The position numbers and the translations under genes are program-made. Source: Rhodocollybia butyracea (Eukaryota > Basidiomycota > Agaricomycetes > Agaricales > Omphalotaceae). Taken from it: a stretch of DNA of 64,000 nucleotides. This document shows positions 10,180 to 22,180 of this stretch, in pieces. The stretch lies in NCBI GenBank assembly GCA_015501585.1, contig JADNRY010000205.1, positions 43,998-107,997 on the forward strand, read 5' to 3'. The stretch's first letter is position 1; every line of letters begins with the position of its first letter. A model generated the notes under the pieces. That model was given only the letters and a program-made list of their open reading frames with translations. It was not told the origin of the DNA and ran no database searches.

Positions 10180-13081
10180 ATGCCTTCCAAAAATCCAAAG
10201 CCAATGACGTTGTATGTACTGAATGGTATATTACAAGTTTTCAAGAAATCTTTGACACTGTTCTCAGTGATTTGAAACACAACACAGCTTCTTCCTCTCA
10301 CGAGACTGAAGAATCTGCACAAGGAAGTGTTCGTATCGCACCTTCAAAAAGACGCATTCCTTCTGGTGATAGCGAAACAAAAGAGTTGGTCACCTATTAA
10401 TACCCGCTACTATTTTCTCTGATGCAATCTTCGTGAATATCATCCTTTAGATCCAACAAGAAACCAAAACTGGAAGCTATGAAGTCATTAACAACGTTCA
10501 TCGTTCAATCTTCTATCAAGTATGAACACTAATACTAGATATCACATGGAAAGGCCAGATACAATGGCATATGGGATTGTTTGCAATGAAGTCCAAGACC
10601 ATCTACTCACCGACTGTTACAAAAAACTTAACAACCAAAAGTATGCAATTATCCTCCATCTTCCAAACACTGTAATAACCAGTCATAGATACGTTGGAAA
10701 GTTTGTCGACTATAAGCACCACGAATGTGATGAATCGTTTCATCTACTCCATATCATTGATGATTTCACTGAAGATAGCAAGGAAATGTTGATGAGGTTG
10801 TTCATGATTGTGTTCTCAATACCAATCGCTAACACATTCTTAGTAACATGAAATATTGGGTAAAATTTGAGCAGGAATTCCCGTATATCAATACCTCGCG
10901 TATTGCTTTGGACCACTTGTACAAGATGTCCCTTTCGAGAGGATTCCTCCAATATCTTGCGAATGACAAGACCAAACCGAAAGTAGCAAAAGTAATATCT
11001 GTTGGGAAAATCAGCCACTGCTGCCTAGTTTCTACTGAACAAGTGAACGTCAAAGAGACTATTAAATCAGTGAAACAGGTCAAGTTTCAGTTCCTTTCGC
11101 AAGAAATGGAACTGGCTTGTGCTTGTGTATGCCATGTTTTCAACCGCGGTGAGCTAACCTGCAACATCTGGAATGGTGAATTCACTGCGGGTAGTAAATT
11201 TGGTCAACCATGTATGTATGAAATCAAACTGCAATCTATCTCTCTCTCTCAATTATCTTTCCAGCTCTCATCGGGATTCCTAGAGCTTCTGTCCGTAATC
11301 TTCCGGATGTTCCCAATCCCTCCGTTTTCAGTGAGTAAGCCATGTATTTTACCTTTCACTTTCTAAATTTCTGCAGTTCCCATTTACGACATCCGGAAAC
11401 AATCATTCACAAGTGACGATCTCAAAAACGACGGATTGAAGAGCATTCCGTATTTTAAGAAACCGGATCTATATTTTTTAAACATGGCTGGACATGTCCA
11501 ACGCTATTTAAACAGGTTTAAAGCTTCATTTAAATGAGGATTCATGTTCTTGTGCATAGCTTACAGTCCCACTTTGTTTACTCTACCGTGACTTCAAGTT
11601 TAAACAGGCATTTAAATCCGTAAATTAAACAAGTACTTAAATCAGTAAACTATCAAGCAAATTTACAAGTCACAGTCTACATATGGTCAGTGGTATTAAA
11701 CGAACATTTTAAACACCGTGCTTTAAACAGAATTCCTTGAATGTACTTACAACATTTAAATCCCACCTTTGAACAAAAGATCGAGCAGAGATCTGAGTCA
11801 AACATCTTTTTCTGTGAACACAGCGCTGAACAGATGCATGGGGACTGGGACATCTGTGTGGTAAAGCATTTGGATGCCAGATCTCCTTCTTTGAAGCACA
11901 ACAGCACACCTTATAAGATATCTCGCTCGTGTTGGAATTCGGGTGTACACTTGGCAGTGGCATGCGCAGCTATAGAATCTAACTCACGAAAGGTTGAGTA
12001 GTTGAGTACCGCCGTTAGGGCCAGTGCGGATGCATGCGGCTCATGCGACAGCTGTCGGCAAACTTGGGATAGTGGTCGGAATCGTTGGATAGTGGTGGTG
12101 GTGGTGGCAAGAGAAAAAGAGCCAAGTACCTTCAAATGCAAACAATAGACAATGGCCAATTACACAGTCATGTGCAAGCCTGGGCAACTCTTATTTGTCA
12201 TTCAAAGCTTGGGCCATCCATTATCTATTGTTCGGTGGCCAACCGATTGAAAGTAACTTGCCTCTTGTTCTCTCACCACCACTATCTGACCACTATCCCA
12301 AGCTCGCCAACAACCATCGCACGATCGTGAGCCGCATGCATCTGCGCTGGCCCTAATGGTTACTCAACCTTTTGTGAGTTAGAGTATATCGCTAATCCGG
12401 CAAGTGCATGCCCAAATTCAACAAGAGTGAAATATTTGATAAGGTGCGCTGTCGTGCTTCACAACAGGAGATCCGACATGATTCAAATGCTTTACCACGC
12501 AGATGTCTGAGTCCCTGTCCCCATGCATCTGTCCAGCGTTGTGCTCATATTCAGAACAAGATGTTCGATCTCTGTTCGATTTTTGTTCAAAGATGAGATT
12601 TAAATGTCTTCGTATATTTAAAGAATTTTGTTTAAATGCATGGTGTTTAAAATGTACGTTCAATACCAACCGTATGTTGAGCATGACATTTAAACTGCTT
12701 GATGTTTACTGATTTAAGTAGTTGTTAATTTACGGATTTAAATTTCTGTTTAAAATAGAGTAAGCAAAGTGGGACTGGAAGCTATGCACGAGAACAGTCC
12801 AATAGCTCATTTAAATGAAGTTTTTAAACTTGTTCAAATCGCGTTGGACATGTCCAGCCATGTTTAAAAAATATAGATCTGGTATCAGGTATTTTCGAAT
12901 TGACGAGAAACTTGCAGAAGTTCCGAAAGGTTCTTTGGCTCTTATTTGTTATATGATCCAATGTTTTGACGCTGAGAGAATCTCATTCGGAATTCAATGG
13001 ATCGCAGTAATGGCTATGCCTGAAGGTGGAGAAAAGCCAGACTTGGAACATGAACCCGAAAGAGAATTGTCTCCTGATTAA
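10180..13081 (+). pseudogene. Uncharacterised gene split by a fold-back transposon
   Basis: I do not recognise the protein. Exons follow each other with GT-AG introns. One contains CTEWYITSFQEIFDTVLSDL, then IQQETKTGSYEVINNVH, then MAYGIVCNEVQDHLLTDCYK, then YVGKFVDYKHHECDESFHLL and FEQEFPYINTSRIALDHLYK. A later exon reads LIGIPRASVRNLPDVPNPSV and PIYDIRKQSFTSDDLKNDG. That exon is interrupted after KSIPYF by the element at 11457-12888. The frame resumes at 12890 with RIDEKLAEVPKGSLALICYM and stops at TAA 13079-13081. The first codons (ATG at 10180) are one base out of frame with the exon body, a probable second lesion. The partner of the divergent gene at 8876-10025 is therefore likely dead in this strain, or present intact on another haplotype. 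Confidence 0.6.
11457..12888. mobile_element. Fold-back (long inverted repeat) element, 1.43 kb
   Basis: Two arms of roughly 650 bp are inverted copies of each other, about 80-90% alike by eye. The outer tips are CGGATCTATATTTTTTAAAC (left) and, reverse-complemented, CAGATCTATATTTTTTAAAC (right). A loop of about 120 bp lies near 12130-12250. A direct repeat GTATTTT flanks it (11450-11456 and 12889-12895); it could be a decayed 9-bp duplication as in Mutator-like elements. The arms are studded with about 18 TTTAAA hexamers. There is no coding capacity. Removing the element with one GTATTTT restores the host reading frame exactly. Confidence 0.85.
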
Positions 13082-13309
13082 AGGTCAGTACGACAGAATA
13101 TGCAACGAAAACTATGTATTATTGTACTAACATTGTACTACTGTACTATAAAAACATGCCATCTCTTCCTCACCCACTTCAGAAATGTAGCTCTAGTAAT
13201 TCATCCGATCAGCGCATTTCTTTCTTAATTAGGATATACTGCAGCGGAAGTAATTACCATAACGGTATTAAGGTACCGATCTTTCAGAACAGAAACTCGG
13301 CAATAAATT
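13082..13309. other. Intergenic, 3' flank of the split gene
   Basis: Nothing recognisable is present; this stretch lies between the pseudogene stop and the start of repeat R1. Confidence 0.4.
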
Positions 13310-14942
13310 GCCCTCGTAACTTCCGTCGTTCAACGTTCAACACGAGTCCGCAATCACCTAGATTCTTTTCAGCACCGAACAGAAATGGTCCTATCAGATG
13401 TGCCTCAAAGGCACTACACAGCTGTGTCCCACATCCCCTTTACGAAAAAGTCTGCCCCAACCGGTTTATCTGAAAAGATGCATTTTCTCAGATTGGTTTC
13501 AATGATGGTCGAGAGATGTCCAGAAAGAAATCCTCGGATGGTCGATTCAAGTGAGTACAAAACACCTAACAAGCTTTTCTTCTCACTCCTCTTCGCTGGA
13601 AGGCTCTTTTTCTCGATGAATATCGTCTGGCGGCCTCGTCAAATAATCCTTGCCCACATTTGTCTACCTTACACTCCATCGATCCATCCGTTACTTTTCC
13701 CCGCCACATTATTTCCCAGTCGTTTTACTTTGCAAATGGCAATGATGTTGATGGAATCATGTATCCCCTCATCAACATACTGTGACTTCCTCCCTTGTAT
13801 CATTCATGACGACTATCTTTGAACAAAGGATGGGTACAATGACGAGTACACTGCAAAATAGATGATTTTTACCGATTATCGATATCCCTTAAGCTCAAGT
13901 CCAGTCAGATACTAGTCACTAACGCCCTGGCAGCTTCGTGAATTGTCAGGTTGGACTGAGCGAAGCCTTTTGACTACACGTCATCGCACTCTGTTTTCGG
14001 CCGAAGATTATAATGCGAACCATCTAACGAGATGTTTCAGACCTATTTGTGACCTGTTCTTCGGCCGGTTCTCCCCTTCCCATGAACATACAGTGAACAT
14101 CGCCCAGCTACCCTTCCTCATATCCAAAACTACGGTCCGTCCATCCATTCACGCCAATTGTTCAGATGAAAACATCGACATATTGCAATCTCGACCCCAA
14201 ATCCTGTCAAGGCCCTATCTTGTCTACAGTATCATCATGACCCGCCTACCTACCATCGTTTAGGTGGAAAGTCGTATTTTTGCAGTCCAGTCTTCTCCTG
14301 CCCTCAGAAACGATGACTAAAAATGAACCTAAGGGATATCCTGTGGCTATTTGGTGGCTATCGCTCTTCGTATTGCACAGTCGGCGCTCTGCGGTTTTGG
14401 GTGCGTTTGCAGTTTTAAATGCTTCTTAGCAGTGTTCAATTCTTGGTAGCAGTCGAGCTCTGAAGTGCTAGTGAGGTATGTTTATAACCATTTTGGTGCC
14501 AGAATTCTGATAGCGATTTAATATTCTCTATCAGGATCTTCATTACGAGACCACAATGGGGCCGGGCGGGCGACCTCTTAAGTATGTCCAGCCTCTTTAT
14601 GAGCTATCGGCCAATAAACTGTGAACGCATAGTGTCTCGAGCACATTTTGAGGGTGCTCATGGACAGAGAGTCGACTCAGAAAGATTCACAAGTGGCAGG
14701 CCGAATGACGCGTATGTACCTTGTGCGGTGGTATGATGAAAGTTCCGGTGGTTGAGCTATTTAGGGTAGACACAAGAAATAAAAGTTTTGTGTACAGGGG
14801 CCACGAGAACCCAAATCAATCCCGCATTGAATAACTTGTATTCAGATTCGGTACACGCCGCAGGAACAGACTAAAGTATACCGACAAGATCCAATTCTCA
14901 AGCGATCAGTTTATTCTATGTCCGGCGAGTCCCCCTGGTTAA
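13310..14942. repeat. Dispersed repeat R1, copy 1 (left part)
   Basis: This stretch aligns over most of its length with 26610-27890. Shared landmarks include CATCGATCCATCCGTTACTT (about 13678 and 26961), TTTTCGGCCGAAG-type blocks, and GCAAGAAATAAAAG-type blocks before the end. Its continuation is found at 22596-22905, on the other side of the Mutator-like element. The open frames in it are short and not conserved between copies, so I treat it as non-coding. The identity of R1 is unknown. Confidence 0.65.
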
Positions 14943-14985
14943 GAGGCCGGGTTTGATGGGTCTCATTTCGATCCAGGAACATGAT
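14943..14985 (+). repeat. Left terminal inverted repeat of the MULE-type element
   Basis: Pairs with 22553-22595 in inverted orientation. It has two extra G residues after CCG, and few mismatches over the following 30 bp. Confidence 0.85.
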
Positions 14986-15311
14986 GTAAGTTGTCACCGA
15001 TGAGTCAGTCGTTACATTACATCATTAGTCTATTGGACTGGACCCGGGCCAGGAATCGGCACACTATAATAAATAAATCTTTGTTTCATTTTGGGCGAAT
15101 TTTTGTCACCATATGTGACCATTTTAAGAACTGTACTTCCCTGCCCAGTAGTTATTCATCCCTGCTTCATGTCTCGGGTTAATGGTTGAACAACTGGCTA
15201 TCTCTTGTCCATCCCTGCTTCATCTTTTGGTCTAATGGCAAAACCTCATGGTCAGCACTTCAAAAATCCCCTGGAAGTCGGCGAAACTGGAAAAATGAGC
15301 TCTTGGCCCTC

Positions 15312-18300
15312 ATGAAGGTGGAGTTCGTAGCCTCAAGTCCTGTTTCAGGTAGTCATTTATCGGTCAATTGGATAATGCTTGTTACTTGTTATCTGCTTGG
15401 TATCTAGTCTCTGTCGTCAGTTTTAGTAAGTTTATTATATTACCTTCCGATAATCGTAAGTGTCTATCCTTGGCTTCCCGAAACTCGCCTGAAGACTAAG
15501 TACCTACAGTGATACCCCTCACTTATACCTGTCGTATAGTTTCTGCAATCTATTATTTCCCCCCAGCTCTCGCAATGCCTATGTTACCATTGGCAGAACT
15601 CTTAAATCCTGCACCAGAAGTCGAGCCACAGAGCTCTTCCTTATGCGAAACTGCTTCCTACAAGATTGAAACTAATGTGACTGTCACCCAGAAGTGTACA
15701 GTTGTTCGCCTCTATACCTACAAAGCTGGGACTACAATCGAGTATCCAGAAACCACAGAACAGGGATCTGTAGGTCATCTTTTTGAGCTGGATCCTGAGG
15801 ACTGGGTCAACCCGAGTCAAGCCTTTGCATATTCACAAGGAGAACCAAAAGGATTTTCGAGGAATCGATTCTGTCGTATATTGCTTGACGATCAAGGCGA
15901 ATCTGTACCTTGCTATGTACGGCACTCGACATGTATGTACTGTATCTTAAAGTCTTTGTATTGATTTTTTTTGACTCGTGAAATTGCAACAGGCCAGGGA
16001 TGTAAAGCCTGCTCTTTTGCAGATAAAAACCTGGTGTCAGTGGGCCATACTACAGCAAATCGCAGTGACTTGGCTAATCAGCTTAAGCAATACTCCCAAC
16101 ATTGGCAGCTCGAATTGCCAACTTCAGGCTCAGTTACAAAGGACCTATTTGAAAAAACCCTCGCTTTGTGGAATGCATTCCAGAATGTTGGATGCTCGGC
16201 TCCTCTGAATGAGGACACACTCTATCTTGGGGAAGAACTTGAAGCCAGAAAAGTTCAGCTAGCTATTGACCATGATATTCGACGAGGACATACTCCTAAG
16301 CCAACTTGTCAGGGTCGAGTCATCTTGGATTATGATTCGAAGGGCACACCATATGTCCAGTAAGCTCGCCTTTTAGAACAGGTTGAATATCAGTACTTAC
16401 CTAGTCCTCCCAGCTGCGAGCATTATAGGTCTGCGACTTCGCGCGATCACCTGGTGAATTATGATATTAGTTCTGGTTTATATGACTTCGAGTATCTGAG
16501 AGCACTCTTCACAAATGATACTGAGGAGCTCGAGCTTATTGAGGATGGAGCTCAGGATAATGGGTATGGCCCTCTTGCTTTATGCTCGACTATCACAAAT
16601 GCCTCCTCTCAACATGTTAGTTGTCATAAGTTGGCTCTTTCGTACTGTTTTCTTACTTTCAACTAACTTACATTTAGCTGCATTACATTGCAACAGCTCT
16701 GGACAGCTCATGAAAGCCAAAGTGGATCGCATCGAATGTACTAGTCGCATTCGGGTGTTCGAACCACATGAGGAGTATCGTAAAGTCTGTCCTAAAATCC
16801 TGGTTGTCTGCACAGGCATGCACACTCACCCAATTCCCCTTCCGACCAAAACACCCCCAGGCCTGCGAAGAGAAATTTTAGCATTACTTCAGAGTCTTGG
16901 CCAGGATTTACCTGATATCACACCTCGTCGGTTCATCCGACATCCCACAACCTGTGCTTATATTCGTGACCAGCTCCCTAGTATGCAAAATCCAATGTTA
17001 AGTGATCTGCATATATCGCTTGCAAACCAAGATCACCTTCGAGCCTATATCACCCAGGCTCAGGAGATATCGTTTCCCTATGGAACAGGCTGGGCAGGTA
17101 TGTGATTATTTCGAGCCTGTTATGGAGAGTCAATGTTTCACTGCCCTGAAGGTGTTATATATGCGAAACAACTGCAGGACAGTAATGTTCCTGTATCCCA
17201 GCATTACATTCGGTTGATCAAGGAATATGAACTGGAGGATGATGAGCTCGTCTTAAATGGCGACACCTGCATGGCATGGATCTTAACGACTTCTGTGGTA
17301 TCCTACACTTTGCAGGCAATCAGCATGGTGGACAAGCGAAAGGTATATCTGGTTTCCATACTATATTCACCCTTACTGGATGTACTTCACAGGTCTTGGG
17401 CTTCACCTTTTAGCTCGATCAAAAGAAACTCCAGAAAAGTATGACTTACACAAACGTCGTCGTCTCCTTTCATCTCTCTTGGTGTACGAACACCTTCATC
17501 GTGTTTTTAGGCTCTGCGATGCCCACTTTAAACGTAACATCACAAAATGTAAAGTACCAGATGAAGTAAAGCAGAAGATGCGATTGCTTTCCTGTATCAG
17601 TCATCCTAACTTTGAACAAACAGTCCAGGAGATCAGATCCGAAGGTGGCAAAGCTGGAGTGGGTCATTTGCTTCTGTAAACCTCCTCTTTTTGTTCGCTA
17701 ATATTTCTCGTTAGACTGGGTTAGTGACAAGTATCGCAGCCACTTTGCTTTTGAGGCAATCTGCTGGGAGAAAAGCTTCATCCCTGCTGCAATATGACAA
17801 GTCGGCGATTCAACAACGAATATCATTGAAGGCCTTCATGCCAATATTAACCTTGAGGGTGTATTGTGTACTCTACTGGGCGGTCTTCAAAAAGGGCAGC
17901 ATTACGATAATATGAAGTATAAAATGATTGAGGCATGTGTTCATTAACTGCAGTTTAATTTTGTCAATGCTTAATGTATTTTTCAGGCCTACAAACTGAC
18001 AGGTGTTACTCCATCATATAATCCCCAGCATCTGTCTTATTCTGCGACTCGAAATTTCAAACGAAAAAGTGTGCTTTCTATTACCCAGATATCTATAACT
18101 GGCTGATCGAGCTCTAAAGGTCTTTCACGACACAAAAGTTTATTATCGCAGGACAGTCAGATCATGAAAAGGTCACAAAAGCTGCGAAAAACTGCAAACC
18201 GGATCGATATCATCAATTCTTGCCTTGTACAGGAAGTTGCTTCAGGAGGAGAAACATCACAGGCTGCTCAAAAGGCAGCAGTTGCTAGAGCCAAGGCTCA

Positions 18301-18391
18301 GGATGCCTATAACAAGGTTTTAGAGGAACATGTGAGACTTACTGCGACCAAAGGGACAGGAAAATTCAATATTGTATCATCGCATATGTAG
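15312..18391 (+). CDS. MULE-like transposase with WRKY/GCM1-type zinc finger
   Basis: A many-exon gene. The start is uncertain: ATG at 15312 is possible and ATG at 15575 is an in-frame alternative (MPMLPLAELLNPAPEVEPQS). A Cys-rich exon follows (STCQGCKACSFADKN). Next is a block with two cysteines and HTHP (IECTSRIRVFEP, VVCTGMHTHPIPLP, about 16730-16850), resembling the WRKY/GCM1-type finger of Mutator-like transposases. The transposase-like core contains RLCDAHFKRNITK (about 17510) and DSTTNIIEGLHANINLEGV (about 17805), then LLGGLQKGQHYDN. A basic coiled tail (KRSQKLRKTANRIDI to GTGKFNIV) ends at TAG 18389-18391. I could not assign all three catalytic acids, and one intron near 17340-17400 is ambiguous, so activity is unproven. 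It lies tail to tail with the dioxygenase gene, only 25 bp apart. Confidence 0.72.
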
Positions 18392-18416
18392 TGACTAAAA
18401 AGTAAAGTGATATTTA

Positions 18417-20347
18417 TTAATCTTCATCATCGTGCATCTCCCCAGCCCAGTCGTGATGTTCATCATCAAGGTTTCCTTGACCTGCACCCCAATCGCAAGA
18501 ACCAAACACTTCTCTCTTTACTGCATCCAGATCAGCGAATGCCTCTGCGATACTTCGTGAAAATGCAAAAGTAAAATTATAATTTGTGGTGCCCCCGGTG
18601 ACTGTAGTTCCATGAATATGTTCTGGTTGAAAGGCAAACATGGTCGAGGGAGCATTTGCAACAACAACACGGAGGTTGACATCGACAAAGTTTGCCCCAC
18701 CATAAGTCGGAATAGGAATTTTAGATGCTGCAGTGCGAGTCGGGAGCTGTTCGCGGCCTGCTGTAAGATTGAAAGCAAATCTGGAATAACATTTATCGGT
18801 GTGAGACCATCTGTATAGAATTATCAATGTGTCGCATATTTAAAACTATAACTAAAACTTACGCAGAATAACCTTTAGTCAGATATACCTCTGGCGGGGC
18901 TCGACTAGCTTCCGAAAATATAACCGCTTTATTTCCCAGGGTAAGCTTAAACCCTTTACCTGTAGACCCAGATTAGGTTGATTTCCTATTAATGGATGCA
19001 GTGGAATGTGAATAGCATACCTGGTTCCACAAAGCGGGTCGCGAGATGGGGAATTTTGTTTTCATGCAGCTCTCTGACTGCTGGTCCAGTAATTTCAGTT
19101 GGCATCATGGAAAGAATAAGCGACCAGAATATTCCAGCTGCACCATTTATATCTTCATCATGGGCAGTACACTCCTCTTCAGACAGCTTGGCTTGGTAAC
19201 TTTTTGCCAGTCCCAGCTGTCTACAATGGCAGGGACCAGTATTGATACCAACCTGGGTCATTGAACCTTCATGACCACCCCGCTCACCAACATGACGAGG
19301 AGGCTAGTAGGAGCAATCAGCAGTATATACAGTATCTATAGCATTATATACATACCCGCTGGTTGCGCCGGACTCCAACAGCGTAGAAAATAACATCAAC
19401 TAGCCATTCATACAGCATTTCACTGTTGGAGCCCTGATGTTGCTCTTCTCCAGGTTCAGAATCTGTCATTGCACCAGCAATATTGCGCAGAACAACTAGC
19501 TGGATATTGTCTGGCTCACACGTGTGGGCATCTGGCATAGGGTGAATATCATTGGGGACAAAAACCTAGACTGTAACACACCACCGCTGTAGAAAAGGAC
19601 CGACTCGCTGGTACTAACCACATAGAATCCATGTGCTGCATCAACTATCTGATCGCGTGCACCACTCGCAGCTTCCGCTAGATCGTACATATACCGATAG
19701 CGCCCAAATTTGGGTTTGGTGTCTGGGTCGCGACGCACAAGCCATACTTGCGTGCCACAAGGCATAATGATGTACTGGTCACCTCGGATTATTGCTTCTC
19801 TTACAGCATAAGAGCGGAAGTTTATTCCAAGGTTTACCATCTAAGAAATTTAATCAGAGGCTAATTATTAACTTAGCTGGTACAATTTACGAGTTTTCTT
19901 TTCTCTCCATGCGATGCTTGATCTGGTTTGTCTTGTGATTTCCACTGGAAGTAACGGAGCGAAACCTCATCGAAGACTGTTTTAATCTCCACACTATCGA
20001 CTTTGACACGCGAAATGTAGCGGAAAAGAATGTCCCACTGAAACTTGTGTAAGGAACTAGCAAAAAGTACCGAAGTAATATAACCTGCCTCGGGCTGGCC
20101 ATCCATAGTGACATAATCACTCATTCTCTGTAGCAAAGGATGGGTGGTGGATGCGAAGTCTTTCTTGTCCAGCCACTGTAGCTGTTTAAAGGTGTCCGCC
20201 TCATACACCCATTCTCTCGCTTGCCTTTGTGCTGGATACCTGGGATTGGACAGGCAAAATGAATCATATGTAGAAGTGCTTACATTCAGGATCCTCCTTG
20301 GGCTGCCGACGATTCATATTTTTGCCACTTTCTTTAGCTTTTGTCAT
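18417..20347 (-). CDS. TET/JBP-like 2-oxoglutarate/Fe(II) dioxygenase (transposon cargo)
   Basis: A minus-strand gene from ATG 20347 to TAA 18417-18419 with about seven short introns and consistent phases. Exon order: MTKAKESGKNMNRRQPK; a block with EWVYEADTFKQLQWLDKK; MVNLGINFRSYAVREAIIRG; VPNDIHPMPDAHTCEPDN; GINTGPCHCRQLGLAKSY. The C-terminal core carries HTDKCYSRFAFNLTAGRE (H-x-D near 18794-18802), then GGANFVDVNLRVVVANAP, AFQPEHIHGTT (distal His near 18615) and FTFAFSRSI. This H-x-D...H pattern with a late Arg/Ser matches the double-stranded beta-helix dioxygenases of the TET/JBP group, which oxidise methylpyrimidines in DNA. Substrate is inferred, not shown. The acidic tail (DDEHHDWAGEMHDDED) is unusual. 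Its position inside the element makes it cargo, perhaps for changing methylation on the element. Confidence 0.72.
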
Positions 20348-21009
20348 GACTGGAAGTGGTAAATGACCGAGGTGGTGGAGGTTGAAAGGAAAGATATGCT
20401 ATCTGCACCCAGATCGTATCCGACTGGATTCCCAGACAATCGGGTAGAAGGTCACAGCAAAAATCTGTTGATCAGTCCATCTGACTAGTCCAACAAAAAT
20501 TATTTGGCATCTGATACTTAGAATGGGAATCATGTGGGGAAAAGAAGACATTGATACCAAAAGGCAATATTACAGTTTAAAAATATCCCGCAGCAATCGA
20601 CACCAGTACTTAAATACATAATAGTAAACTTTACCCACAGAACATTATTTACGTTGGTACTAGTAGTAGCTTATACCTGGCACCACAGGGAATCGAACGG
20701 TTGACCTCAAGGTTTCGGTGATTATGAAAGCCAGCCTTACTCCACAGCCGGGGACATATCCAGGTACGCCAAGAAGACATTTTTATTTTTGGCAAACAGA
20801 CTCTACTTATGGCTTATTTAATAATATAAAAATCATGGTATTAAAAAGGTATGTACATCGAAGGCAGTAAATAAATAAAAAGTGGTATGCAGCCCTCTGG
20901 ATGTAAGAAGGACATTTTAGTAGATAGATTATGGGAAAGAGACGATAAATACTAAAAGATCTGAGAATAGTTAGAAATAAAATAAGCAGGAACAGCTGCT
21001 AATTGCTGG
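20348..21009. other. Intergenic inside the element; contains a tRNA-like segment
   Basis: AT-rich spacer between the dioxygenase start and the GRF-finger gene stop. Apart from the tRNA-like sequence at 20676-20754 I see no gene. Confidence 0.5.
20676..20754 (-). repeat. tRNA(Met-CAT)-like sequence, degenerate or SINE-derived
   Basis: On the minus strand it has a GGAGTAAGGCTGGC D-arm-like stretch, TTTCATAATC (CAT anticodon context) and CGTTCGATTCC, close to the pol III B box GGTTCGANNCC. The acceptor and T stems pair imperfectly, so it is more likely a tRNA-derived repeat or pseudogene than a working tRNA. Confidence 0.35.
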
Positions 21010-22002
21010 CTAATTGTCATCAAGGGTAAGGTCAATAATACTAGTAGGAGTAGTAGTCTGTCTAGCTGCTGTACGATGGCGGCGAATAGAGCCTGGGAGG
21101 CATCTGTGACCCGAAAAAGTTCTCTTTGTGGTCACCCGACCACAGGTGCATCTCCGAAACATAGCAGCGAATGCTTCCTCCTCAATGCCATTTCCATCTC
21201 CAGAGTTGAGCTCAAGTAGCAAGGATAGCAATGACCGAGGCTCAGTGGAAGCAGGTCCTGTGCGAGAAATTCCATCCATCTGGATGGGGAGAGCTGCTGG
21301 TCGGGTGGGTGAACTGTTTGTACTGTTTGTGCGAGATGAAGAGGGAAAGGGAACAGGGGCCTGCGATGGAGACATCTGGCCAGATGGCTGTGAGCCTAAG
21401 TCGGTCTGTTAGTATACCAGCTGCATGCACAGGAAAAAGTTGGACAAACTCATTAAGGCCATCTCAACTTCCTCGTCAGAGTCGATAAGCATGTCGAAGA
21501 GCGAGTCCATTGGACGAATAGCTGCAGCCTGAGAAGCCAAAGGTACATTGGGGACCAAAGATGATGGTATTGGGTCTGGTCGCTCAGGATACCTACCAAT
21601 CAGCAAGCCTCGTTGGGCATACATCTTCTCCAGCAGCACTATAAAATTCTTAAGCAATGCACAGTCTCCGAAATACTACTGAACTTACCCCAGTATCCAC
21701 ATCGTGTTTCTTGAGCACACGAAGCTACCCATTGGCCAGAAAGTCTCCCCGACATGGGCTGCCAGACTTTCATCTCTCGTGGGATTCCATCGGTCCTCGA
21801 ACATAGGCACATGGGATTGCGGAAATAATGGGTTAGCTTGTAAGTGTCCCAGTTATCGGGGGTAACTCGGGCAGTGATCATCGGCCTTTAAAAAGTTAAA
21901 ATTATTAGCTAGGTATATAGTAGAGTATGGTGGATAAGCCTACCATGGTTTTGCAACAAGGGAGTTGGCATCGACAGACCATTCCACGATTTCGGGCCCC
22001 AT
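21010..22002 (-). CDS. GRF-type zinc-finger protein (transposon cargo)
   Basis: Start at ATG 22002 (MGPEIVEWSVDANSLVAKPW); the first intron joins in phase to PMITARVTPDNWDTYKL. The next exon holds a four-cysteine block MCLCSRTDGIPREMKVWQ followed by WVASCAQETRCGYW, which resembles the GRF zinc finger (C-x-C ... C ... CGFF/W). After an intron comes VLLEKMYAQRGLLIGRYPE and an acidic DSDEEVE stretch. The last exon is Ser/Pro-rich with a second small CTCGRVTTKRTFSGHRC Cys/His cluster and ends IIDLTLDDN at TAG 21010-21012. The tail IDLTLDDN resembles a SUMO-interacting motif (hydrophobic core plus acidic residues). Function is unknown; GRF fingers in other proteins bind nucleic acid. The gene shares orientation with the dioxygenase, so both may be element accessory factors. 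Confidence 0.55.
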
Positions 22003-22112
22003 TCGTGCATTCGTCCTAACTCGGCGATTGAAAGGTCGATGCCGAGAGGGTCATTGACACTGGTATCTCGAGGGTCAAAAATCGGTGTATAGAGAAGAGC
22101 AGCCCCAGGGCA

Positions 22113-22180
22113 GGTCGTGGCCTAGTGGTAGATGTGGGCCCAGCTCGGGCTCTGGTGGTTCGAAGACGAGGCTGGACAGG
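22113..22180 (+). repeat. tRNA-derived SINE-like head
   Basis: GTGGCCTAGTGGTAG (22117-22131) fits a pol III A box and GGTTCGAAGAC (22157-22167) fits a B box, about 30 bp apart as in tRNA genes. The flanking sequence cannot fold into a full cloverleaf. It may be the head of a SINE reaching to the A-rich stretch near 22430. Confidence 0.4.

Noticed and set aside
11677..12712. Open frames within the fold-back arms
   Set aside because: The two arms give mirror-image frames on opposite strands, as expected for an inverted repeat without genes.
13114..14263. Possible genes in R1 copy 1
   Set aside because: The matching parts of R1 copy 2 do not keep the same frames, so coding is unlikely.
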